In this document: in pieces, positions 22,701 through 31,878 of the stretch | Position numbering within the stretch: position 1 is the first letter of the stretch | Layout: each line of letters starts with the position of its first letter | Source: Cerrena zonata | Lineage: Eukaryota > Basidiomycota > Agaricomycetes > Polyporales > Cerrenaceae | Assembly: GCA_038087015.1 (NCBI GenBank) | Contig: JASBNA010000040.1 | Location: 1-64,000 of the forward strand | Direction of reading: 5' to 3' | Length of the DNA: 64,000 bases | Notes under the pieces: generated by a model | The model's database searches: none | The model's input: the letters and a program-made list of their open reading frames with translations, nothing else | What the model was told of the DNA's origin: nothing | Program-made: the position numbers and the translations under genes

Positions 22701-23636
22701 GCACAAGATTGACAAGTTTATCAAGGAATCTTCGCACTATCTACTGGGAATAGAGAGCACTCCAACCGCTACCATTGGAGAAGACTGGTTTGAGGAGGAT
22801 GACGACGATGATTACAATGTTGAACTATCGACATCGGACATCGCTTTGGACGATTCCTGTTTCCCAGAGCAGGTCTCGCTACCTCTGCCATCGTCATTTG
22901 GTTCGGAGCGGTGCAAAGGTCTCCTCCAATCCCTGGCACGATGTGAGCTGAAGCTTCGTGAGGGTCAAGCGCATGATGCTCTTCACAACCTACGCATTGC
23001 GATTGCTCACAAATCTTTCATTTATCGTTCACGAATTCGGAAGAATGCTCCAAACACTGGTTACAGCAAGAGGCTTCGCAGCTATGGCGATGCCCATGCT
23101 GTCCAGATGTCGATTGATCACGCTGCCAAAGTTTATTCCACCGCACGTCGCGCCATTGAAGTAATCGACAAGCATTCACCGGTGCTCACCAAACTACAAG
23201 TCTTGACACGAGAAGACCTCATCGCGAGTACAGCCGTATCAGACCCAAATGCAAGAGGTCAACGCCAGGTCTCGCTATCCTGGATCTGGCAGACGGTAGT
23301 AAATAACGGGACTCCGGCATTCGTAACTGAGAGTACGTATTCGATGTTTGTGTATTCATACTAATATTGCTAAAGGCTGTATTTTCAGTGATGCGAGTGA
23401 ACTGGCTTCGTGCAAAGTCGCGACGTGATCGTTGGGCAGAGGAGAAAGTGTTGATCCACTCTGAGCTGGAGTGGACACATCGTTACTTTCTTCGTAATGT
23501 TGACTTATGGCGAGGCAGAGCGGTTGATAAAACCCCAGGCCAAACTTGTTATGCTCTGAAACAAGCAGAGACATGGCGACGCTTTGCACATCACGCAAAC
23601 CTTGCACTCGACAAGGTCAATATGCCCCAGTTGTGA
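19773..23636 (+). CDS. KDZ-family transposase with CxC2-type cysteine cluster
   Basis: Nine exons: 19773-20135, 20190-21295, 21352-21517, 21564-21706, 21756-22150, 22202-22393, 22445-22556, 22611-23332, 23389-23636; 3447 nt, 1148 aa, no frame breaks. Exon 2 opens SYIEEWLSERNSYL and then a cysteine cluster, CSRDCG...RCHDCFGEPVFCTDCCRTTH, as in the CxC2 domain attached to KDZ transposases. A second small CxxC-like patch (CSCSS, CPACPQPG) follows. The RNase H-fold acidic residues are likely Asp500 (LVVDGNFK), Asp619 (LLYDIMCQ) and Glu681 (DGEIMETLW), with the family's HVHGH and GAGMVDGE segments between. The C-terminal third is helical and basic. The gene encodes the enzyme that excises and inserts the element. 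The frame being open through nine exons argues for a functional copy. A one-codon-later start (19776) is possible. Confidence 0.88.
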
Positions 23637-23760
23637 GATATCCTTAGAATTTCGCCAACATTGTTGTACTTGTGTCCAATTGTAGTATACTTACCATAAT
23701 CGGATGAATATGTCATCCATTCGCGTCATTCAATGTACCTGCGCTTTGTCTCTTACCACC

Positions 23761-24480
23761 ATGAGCAATCAAGATCCTACCGGACAGTCATTCTTTTTGG
23801 AAGAAATTTTTACTGGTCCATGTACACCCAAGGCAGCAGCAACAACAGTATTCCTACATAATCGCATCATATCTGCGGTAATGAAGTTGATCAATGAAGA
23901 CAAAGTGCAAGACGCTGTTTGGAGACGTCGATGGGAGATTGGACTCTATTACGAAATTGTAAGTATCTCCGATTTCCACTATCCCACTGAATAATGATCA
24001 ACCATGGAAATAGCGAGAGTTGAAAGAGAGCATAGGACAATTGATGTTGTCAGGGTGCACAGGTGGCCGGTTTTTCGAGTCAGGACCCATACTACCCTTT
24101 ATCGTCAGTGCAGAACCCGGTGAAATAGTGATAGATTGGGATCTTCTTGGAAAAGGTTCACCGACATACCTCATTCATAAGTGGGTATGGGAAGCCCTCC
24201 CTCCCTCCATGGTGTCACGCAACGAATGGTGGGAGTATTCTCCTGGCAATAGCACCAAGCCGGTATGGTGGGATGCTAACGACACGAAAGTATGTACCTT
24301 AAACACATCAAAACGTAGATCATATCCTCTGATGTACCCAAGGATTACATTCCAGAGCAATGGATCGCCAAGAGGCGTTTAAAACAGGTGAAAGAACTGT
24401 TTCGCAACATGCGATGGTTGGTGAATCAAGGGGTAGGAATCATTACTAGGACATGGGGGGATATTTCTCTTACATACTAG
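23761..24480 (+). CDS. Small unknown gene downstream of the KDZ transposase
   Basis: Exons 23761-23958, 24014-24289 and 24343-24480 join in phase 0, giving 203 aa. The start chosen is MSNQDPTGQS; an upstream in-frame ATG at 23704 exists. The protein is Trp-rich (for example DAVWRRRWEIGL, HKWVWEALPPS, RNEWWEY, KPVWWDAND) with a helical C-terminus. I recognise no family. The end is uncertain: a GTAGGA donor in the last exon could splice out the stop and extend the frame to about 24552. Same strand as the transposase, 125 bp behind its stop, so it probably belongs to the cassette. Confidence 0.5.
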
Positions 24481-24813
24481 GTATATCGCGCTTGTATTCC
24501 ACCTCTCCTTAACACAAATGATACCATCATTCTGTACATGGTCGTTACAATAACATTCCTGCCGTACTGCACACTCACGATGGATCGACATTAATTTGAA
24601 GTACAATGCCCCAGCTTTGAGTACTTCACATTCATAGATGAGAGCAATGATGTAGACCGTCTGCGTGACTTGTCTGAATACCCATACAAGCTTCAATGTC
24701 AACAATCCCAATTTCAAGACTGGTGCTATTACGACTTTGCATTTATATCATTTCCCTCTTACTTCACGCTATCCACTTTACCACATCACTCCTGCTCCTA
24801 TTCCTTGACCACC

Positions 24814-24957
24814 AATGTCGCGAGTGTGTGCAATATCGCAAGTGTGGATGATGTCACGAAGACATGTAATGTCGCCAGTGTGCACGAACTTGAAGTCGCG
24901 AGTGTGCACGGACTTGAAGTCGCGAGTATATGTCATCTCGCGATTGCGCACAAAGTC
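24814..24957 (+). repeat. Degenerate TCGCGA-core tandem repeats, cluster 1
   Basis: Units of about 18-24 bp built on gtCGCGAGTGTGcac recur at least five times with mismatches (GTCGCGAGTGTG, ATCGCAAGTGTG, GTCGCCAGTGTG, GTCGCGAGTGTG, GTCGCGAGTATA, CTCGCGATTGCG). The core TCGCGA is palindromic. The cluster is about 260 bp beyond the possible end of the last cassette gene. One frame stays open through it, encoding an ASVxxL-like hexapeptide. Confidence 0.75.
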
Positions 24958-25328
24958 AAATGGTGTCGTTGACATTTATGCCCTGTGTCCATGCCTATGG
25001 ACATCGATCCACCATCTGGTTTCGATTATCAACATCAATTTCAAGAACATGATGTATTCTCTGCGTTGGAAAGTGGTAGTGCTGTGATTGTACCTAATTA
25101 GACTGAGACTTCTGAACAATGTTAGATATGTTCTCCGGACGATAGATAGTCGTCGATATACTCATTAGCTCATGAAATTCATCCATTTTTGTGTTCCTAC
25201 TTACGATACACGGATTCTATTCAGATAACTTCTGCATTTCTTTCATCTCTCACTATACGTCATACTATGCCCCTTACCGCATGTCTCCTGATGTTAGTAT
25301 CCCTCAACAATTGATGTTTCAAATATGA

Positions 25329-25520
25329 GCAATATCGCAAGTATGCACAAACTCGCGAGTGTGCTGAAAGTCGTGAGTGTGCACAAACTCGCGAGTGTGC
25401 TGAAAGTCGTGAGTGTGCACAAACCCGCGAGTGTGCTGAAAGTCGTGAGTGTGCACAAACTCGCGAGTGTGCTGAAACTCGCGAGTGTGCACAAACTCGC
25501 GAGGGTGTGCACAAAGTTGC
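25329..25520 (+). repeat. 36-bp tandem array made of two 18-bp TCGCGA-type units, cluster 2
   Basis: About five copies of a 36-bp unit alternate CACAAACTCGCGAGTGTG with CTGAAAGTCGTGAGTGTG. The last copies convert to CTGAAACTCGCGAGTGTG and CACAAACTCGCGAGGGTG. The 18-bp halves share the core of cluster 1, 500 bp to the left. The array is near-perfect, so expansion is recent. Further isolated GTCGCGA sites follow at about 25635 and 25815. Position at the edge of the cassette fits subterminal transposase-binding repeats. Confidence 0.85.
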
Positions 25521-26065
25521 ATGGAAGTTAGTATCTATATGCAATAATATATGATACAGTCTGTTGTAACTTCGGTTTATGTCCATGTATAAGTCACTAA
25601 GTTGTCCCCCAGGTGATCCGTGTGTATATTGGCAAGGTCGCGATGAGCACCTATTTGACATGTCAACACTCGATCTCCCTGGCCCCGGTAGTGGCACCTA
25701 CTACCTTCCCCACTTATGAGTATCTTGTCAGAGCACAGGATGACAGATTTCGCCTCATTTTACGACCTATAGCACAAGGTAGTATATCCCTTCCCCGACC
25801 TCCCCGGTAACAAAGTCGCGATTTTCACTCGAAAATGGTATATTCCATGTTTAAAGGACTTTCAGCAAGACATATCCAAATACATTGATTTGCCTACCCC
25901 ACACAACTACCCCACTCAGTACGTCCAGCATGAATATAGCCTAGTATGTTTCATTCCCCACCCCCTCCCCCCACCCCAATAACACCCAGTGACTTCTCCA
26001 GATGCCATATCTCCCCCTTCCTAAACGTACCCAGAAATCCCATCCGACCCATCCATTCTCCCCCC

Positions 26066-26170
26066 AGACTCCCCATCTCGCACGTACCTCCTCTCCCACC
26101 AGACTCCCTATCTCGTACGTACCTCCTCTCCCACCAGACTCCCCATCTCGCACGTACCTATTCCCCTCTC
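26066..26170 (+). repeat. C-rich 35-bp tandem repeat
   Basis: Three copies of a 35-bp unit (ccagactccccatctcgcac then gtacctcctctccca) within a C/T-rich tract spanning about 25955-26300. Copies differ by one or two C/T changes; the third diverges after the first 24 bp. The tract has no credible gene; open frames through it are Pro/Ser/Thr compositional artefacts. Confidence 0.7.
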
Positions 26171-26557
26171 TCCAGATGCCCCATCTCCTCCTACCTCTCT
26201 GCCTACCTCACCCCAACGTCTCAGAAGACGTATCTCCACCTCCCCTACCTCATCAGAATCACCATCTTCACCATCTCCCTCCCACCTCCAGACACCGCTC
26301 CTAAGTCACTCACATCGGACTTTCGGTCCGGAGCAGCTGCCGCATCTCGTCCGTTCACATTGGGCATTCGGCCCCTCTCCTCGCGCGTTGACAACGGCCT
26401 TTTAGGACTGAAGGGGCTGCTTGTCGGGTCTCACTGCGTCTAAGACCAAGGTACGGACGGGTGTTGCATGTTTTGCACTGCATCTTTTCGCCTACAGTTG
26501 GGGGTAAACTTAGGGAAGTGGAGCGTTGCAAAGCGGACATGGCCAAAAGAGAATAGA

Positions 26558-26608
26558 GCTGACGAGGCCTCAAAACACGGCTGACGAGGCCTCAAAACAT
26601 GGCTGACA
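26558..26608 (+). repeat. 22-bp direct repeat upstream of the DUF6532-like gene
   Basis: The unit gctgacgaggcctcaaaaca occurs twice in tandem with a third partial copy (ggctgacaacacctc). It lies 115-165 bp before the start codon of the next gene, in its probable promoter. Confidence 0.6.
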
Positions 26609-26721
26609 ACACCTCTTAGCGGGGGCCGTGTAAGAGATTTAAGGAGAGTACTCACGTTGAGCCCTCTCAAATTAGCCTCCTCCTTTCAAGCAGCATTGTT
26701 CCCCTCTCGAACTTCACTACA

Positions 26722-28729
26722 ATGTCTTCCACTCGTCAAACTCGTGCTTCAAATGTGAACGCTCACCCTGGTCAGGTCGTGCTCGATAGCACACAAAAGC
26801 GACGACCAAAAGGTGAAGTCGACGCAGAGAAGGCAGCTGTAGTTGCCAAGAAAGAACAAAAGAGTCTTGCAAAGGCTGCAAGAATATACCGGCTGTCTGA
26901 AATCCAACAGCAGGAGGTGAGAGCAGCACGGAAAGCTTCTAAAGACGAACTCTTAGCTTCACGTCGTGAGTAATTTCCTGCTGAAAATTATATTCAGGCG
27001 CAACTTACCTTACATTTTACAGTATTCAAACCCACTGAGGCAGTCACGATGAAGCTGCCACTGGCACCAACTGGTATGTACCGTTCTATCTCTCTAGGTT
27101 GCGGCAACACCATGACTGACAACTGTACATATCTAAAATTTCCGTAGCCACCCCTCAGCCTAAAGCACGCATGACGGAAAAAGTGAAACGTACTGACATC
27201 GAGGAGCGTTTTGCTAGAGACGCAGCTGCTTTGGATGCAGATTCGGACTCATCGGATGTTGAGTTTGTGAGGATGGTCGCCACTGCAGTGGGTAAAAAAC
27301 GTGCGCTTCCCAGCGCTATTGTTCCTTCAAGTTCCGAGGTGTAAGTGGTTCAGCGCTCACTCTCAACGATCTTTTTCCTCACCTATTCTTTGACAAGACA
27401 CTCAAAGAAAGCGAAACTGAACAGCCCACATGGATTCCGTCAGGGATGGTCTCCACGCGAGACCCCTCATGTCAAAATCGAGCCTGGTACCGAATCCCAG
27501 CAACCTGGTAATATTTATAGTGGATTTGTCAGTGACAATGACAATGACGACAGCGCTGAAGGAAGTGCAGCTCCTCGAAATGGAGTACCTGCTAGTCAGG
27601 TTGCTAAGTCCATCAAGGTATGTCCGATTACCTTCAGCGCAGCCTGAACAAACCTAACATACCATTCATGTAGCCGTTAGCCATTGTGAAGTACAAACCC
27701 GCCAGTGCATCTCCTAGCACTGCCACTCTGGGTCGAGCACCGCGCCGTGCAAACGGAAGTCCATCAGTGACTATGGCGCACCTTCCTGCTGACATTGACC
27801 CTGTTATCTGGACAAAACATTTCATCCCAACTTGCATCGACATTCTTGGTGAACATCATGAACCCTTTTTCATGACTGACCCTGAGATTATACATCAAAT
27901 TGCTCAGGCGTTTGTGGTTTGCTTTCCTGGTCTCAAACATGAAATCACCATAGAGTCAATGGTGTTCAAGGTGGTAAGCTTTAGTACCCTCTCTTTCTGT
28001 GCCTTAAATTCGTCTAATTCTTCTATTAGCTTTCACAGCGCTGTTGCGAGTGGCGGAACAAATGTTCCTCATCTGCACAGGACGCCGTCACCGAATTCCT
28101 CAATGAGACACCTGGTCTCGAAACCTCCGAAGCTCGTGCCGAGTACGTTGATGGCTTAGGAGTCGGGTCCACATGCGACTATCTATATGAACAGACCACA
28201 CCGGTCGGTTAATTCTATTTTTGACTATATGTATCAATTGATTCTCATCAGATTCCATTAGGTACATCGAGGCTGCTTCCGCTCAGACTTTGTCCTCAAG
28301 ACATTTGCATACCATCTCAACGCTGTCGAAGGAACTATACGTGATTCCCCTTACCCTGCTGTTGGCGCCCTTGGACTCGCTGCTGTTGCGGTAATTCCGC
28401 TCTCTTACACTTTCTCGCCTAAATACTCACTTGAACTTCAGGTCGAACGTGCTCTCCTCATGTATAAAACCGGTACACTCGCAATCTCTGATAGCAGGCG
28501 CGATGACAACCCCCAGGTCTTTTCCGCTGTAAGCTGGAGTAATGCATGCAGTGAGATGGTCAGTGATATCTTTACCCTGGACGATGTGGCTTGGAAGGAC
28601 GTCTACGCACTCTCTTCCCAGTTCGTCAAGAAGCGAGGAAAAGTTGCAGAGACAACCGGTCGCGATACTGACACCAACTGCCCACGTCAACGTCAGCGTG
28701 CTATAATTAGAGATGCACCTGACAATTAA
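26722..28729 (+). CDS. Basidiomycete-specific protein, probably DUF6532 family
   Basis: Eight exons: 26722-26965, 27023-27073, 27148-27340, 27398-27617, 27674-27973, 28030-28203, 28262-28390, 28442-28729; 1599 nt, 532 aa, all in frame. The N-terminal half is basic then acidic and low-complexity (KRRPKGEVDAEKA, DSDSSDVEFV, DNDNDDSAEG). The C-terminal half is folded-looking: FIPTCIDILGEHHEPFF, then FRSDFVLKTFAYHL, GALGLAAVAVERALLMYKTG and a final Trp-containing helix. That ending resembles the uncharacterised DUF6532 family, which is expanded in Agaricomycetes; I assign it from memory of the pattern, without a search. Function unknown. It lies about 0.9 kb to the right of the last TCGCGA site, so it is either the first host gene or a further cassette member. 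Confidence 0.6.
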
Positions 28730-31700
28730 TCTCACCCATCCCGAATCTCGATCACATATTATGCCGCTCTTTTTCTCCGACTGCCCTGCTATCGTCGTTT
28801 TGTGTTTCGCTATAAATAGAGCTTGTGGCAACTTCTAGGTAGACTTTCAAGATGTAGTTATCCTTTGTTATTAGACTAGACTGTCAATATCAAAACATGC
28901 CCCTGAACATCTCCTTGCGACAGAACAAGCCCCAGTCCCAATGTCCATATAAGATTTATGTATTTTATTTTATTTTATTTTATTTCCGGTCGCCTATTCT
29001 CAAGTATATCCGTACTTGTACAAGGATTAGACCGCATTGTGTAAGTTGAGATATGCTTGCGGAAGATATCCTTGCTGAGCTTGTACAAGCTCCATAAGTT
29101 CAATAAGTACGTATGTAGCTTTGCTGATGCGTTGCCCTTCTGACTCGAACGAATGAACAGCCAGTCGCAGATTGGCAATAACATGGAGTCACAGTAGTGC
29201 GCTCCGATTTAAAGGCTCCGTACGAAGGGGAAAGGAATACCAAATGCCGACCTGGCAGCACCGTTCGACACGTGTACAGTCTTCTTCCACAGTAGGTACT
29301 GGTACTTTGCGATTTTGAAATATAATAAGATAATGTCAGCCTAACGAACTGAGTTATGATATATTTAAGCTGAGGATCGATCAAGGCTGGGAACATGATA
29401 CCAGGTGATCATGCCATGATAGGAAACAAGGAAGCAGGAGACAAGTGATAGAGTTCAAAATCTTGAGTGAGCCGGCGCGTAATTAAACAAGGTTGGCCGG
29501 TGAGTGACGCACCCAAATGCAGGGGCTGGGCTGCAAGAAGGACGTGGCTCCGAAGTGAAAGTACACGACAAGGCCATGCCGCATAGCAGACATAGTACGG
29601 CAGGTATATGGCATGAGAAGCACGGCAACATGCAGTAATGGCAAGCGGCTGACCAAAAGTGAATAGTGTGGGTATAGTGATATAGAACATCGAGTGACCA
29701 TTTATGAGAAGATGTCATAGACGAGTGAATACCAGGATGAAGTTGAGGAAGCCTAGAAAAATAGACAATTCGCCGGAGATACTTCCGACGGGAAGTCAAT
29801 CCACAGTCAGCCCAATCGCGAGAGGAAGCTAATGGATCCAGGGTGGTAAAACCAAGAAGACACTGGAATTTATACTTGCCCAGGAGAAAGTGCCTTGGAA
29901 CGTCTTAGGTGATCTAGGTTGAAGAAGCCGCGAACTTTGATTCGACACAGAGTGCTTACGCCATGAACCCAGAATGAGATTCGCTTCCGGAGATTTGCTC
30001 CGCAGTGGCTAGGGTTACTCTCTGTCCCCACAGAGGTCACTAGAACGTTTGAGAGACGAATCGAGTCGATGTGGCCGTTGGTCGAACGTCATTACGATGA
30101 CAATCGACGATCTCTCGAGGGATCTGTTCGGCGACGTTATTTCTGTCAGTGTTTTAACTTTCAATGCTAGAACTTACGACCGTCAAAAGATACAAAAATG
30201 GCGCGATGGAGGTTGGATAGCGGGGTTGGCATCAAATGATAATGAACAAAATATTGTAGCGCAACTAGCATAAACCATGCGGCTCGGTGTAAGATACCGA
30301 GAGCGAAAGGTTCGGTTCGATATCGAAAGCAGTGCTATTAGTTGGGAGATTCGCAGGCCTGAGGTTTAAGTTCTGAAACTTGTATTCTGAGTCACAAACA
30401 ATCATGATAGATTCAATACTTCGGAGGCGCATAAAAGCCCGCTCACCGCCGCTGACCCTCAGATATTAGGTTTGACGAATGCTCGCCACAACATTAGTCG
30501 TAAGTGAACGGGTAGTTGAACGTAAATGGTTTCTAAGTACGTACATAATTTATTCCAAGACATTGGGATCAATCCACTTTCTCGAGGCGATAGAAAGCGG
30601 CTCGACAGTAATCTTTGGGGCGGAGTGACGATAGATTGGTCGAAGAGTATACCATCCTTTGCTACCCGGCGCATTCAAATTAGGGCCATTCAAGTTTGTA
30701 GATCTTGCTAACGCGAGCAGGGCCCTCGCTGAGAGGTTATAATTAGTTTCTAGGGATGCACATAGGGACCTTAAGAGAGTGACTGTTGCTTGCTTACTCA
30801 TACCTCTTCCCCTCGACAATAGATCAGTACCGGTAACAAGGTATCCAATCATCAATCAAAAAATTCCGTTCTAAATGGACGTAATCTCGAATGTTCGGTA
30901 AACTACGTGTTCAGGAACGAGATGCGAATTAACGTCGATCGAGCCGACTTTGAAACGGGGCTGCGGAAATTTATGGGTCGTTTGCATACCTGAGCATGCT
31001 GCACACATCACCAAGGACCTCGAGGGTGTGAATAGGAAATCGAGGTTTTTTAAATGGTTTTTGTTCAAACCTCTTACAGGGCGATGCTCAGAGCCTGAGA
31101 TTGCTTTCAACGTTATTATGCATCCGAGTGCAAGGGTATGCAGGGCCTGGGCTATATGTTTAATCCAGTTTACGAATAGTGGCATTGGGGTAAGTGGAGA
31201 AGAGAAAACATAAAACCCTATTCAGTCCCAGTTATAGCAAGTATCTTCAACCCCCAAACTCGGAGTCGATACACCGTTGGAGAACCGTTGTTGGTAAACA
31301 CACGAATTGAAATTGTTTCGAATGTTTGATAGAGACGCCTAAGGGACGCGTCAACCACGGCTGAATAAACGCGGGTTACATAATCCTCCAGGTAACCACG
31401 GCCGCCTACACCTTGGCACGGAATCACGGCCTGAGTGTCGGCAAAATGCCAATGAGCATTGAGATCTAAGCGCCTGTCTCTGATCCACTGGAATGTTGAC
31501 AACAACTGGAGAGATTCAGGAATTTGAACTGGGGAATGATACAAGAAAAATCAAGATAATATCATCAGCACAGTCAAGAGCAACAAGGAAATAGAGGTCG
31601 GGGCGCCCTGAAGTAGGTGCGGACAAGAACATCGGAGTTCTTTGATCAGATGTGGTGCAAGATGAGTCGATCTGGGGAAGGGACCAAAGTCACAAAAGCG

Positions 31701-31878
31701 GTGCCGCCTGGGGCACGTAATCAGGATTTATAACGGGCCGGGATGTACCCCCGTATACATGTAGAAAAGGACATCCCTTTCTCCCAGTGGACCTCCATCC
31801 TCGTTGTCTTTCTTTCCTCTTTTTTCTACAGCAGGGTAGCTTGTCGTTGAAGACCACCCTTTGGTCTCTACCGCTATC
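28730..31878. other. 3.1 kb without a recognisable gene
   Basis: Only short, overlapping open frames on both strands with no shared codon logic or splice-joined continuation that I could find. An (ATTTT)n microsatellite lies at 28961-28985. The sequence between 29.8 and 31.3 kb has scattered purine-rich stretches but no repeat, tRNA or terminal motif I can support. The last 150 bp are the probable promoter of the ABC transporter gene. Confidence 0.6.

Larger units (their letters stand above)
11540..25830. mobile_element. KDZ transposon cassette with TET/JBP dioxygenase and accessory genes (limits approximate)
   Basis: Five genes lie together: a Zn2Cys6 protein (+), an AT-hook protein (-), a TET/JBP dioxygenase (+), a KDZ transposase (+) and a small unknown gene (+), followed by clustered TCGCGA-core repeats. 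Association of TET/JBP genes with Kyakuja-Dileera-Zisupton transposases is established for Agaricomycetes; membership of the two left genes is my inference from adjacency, compact spacing and DNA-binding motifs. All four large genes keep intact frames, which suggests a recent or active copy. I looked for terminal inverted repeats by eye between 11.1-11.63 kb and 24.5-26.0 kb and found none, so the ends given are only the outer limits of likely element content. Confidence 0.55.

Noticed and set aside
25329..25520. CRISPR array
   Set aside because: Adjacent 18-bp units with no unique spacers in a eukaryotic genome; a simple tandem repeat.
25260..25697. Minus-strand open frames of 65-145 codons with His/Ser repeats
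   Set aside because: They are the reverse translation of the 18/36-bp array; the phase is kept by the repeat length.
29100..31544. Several 60-110-codon frames on both strands as genes
   Set aside because: No start context, splice-joined continuation or recognisable composition.
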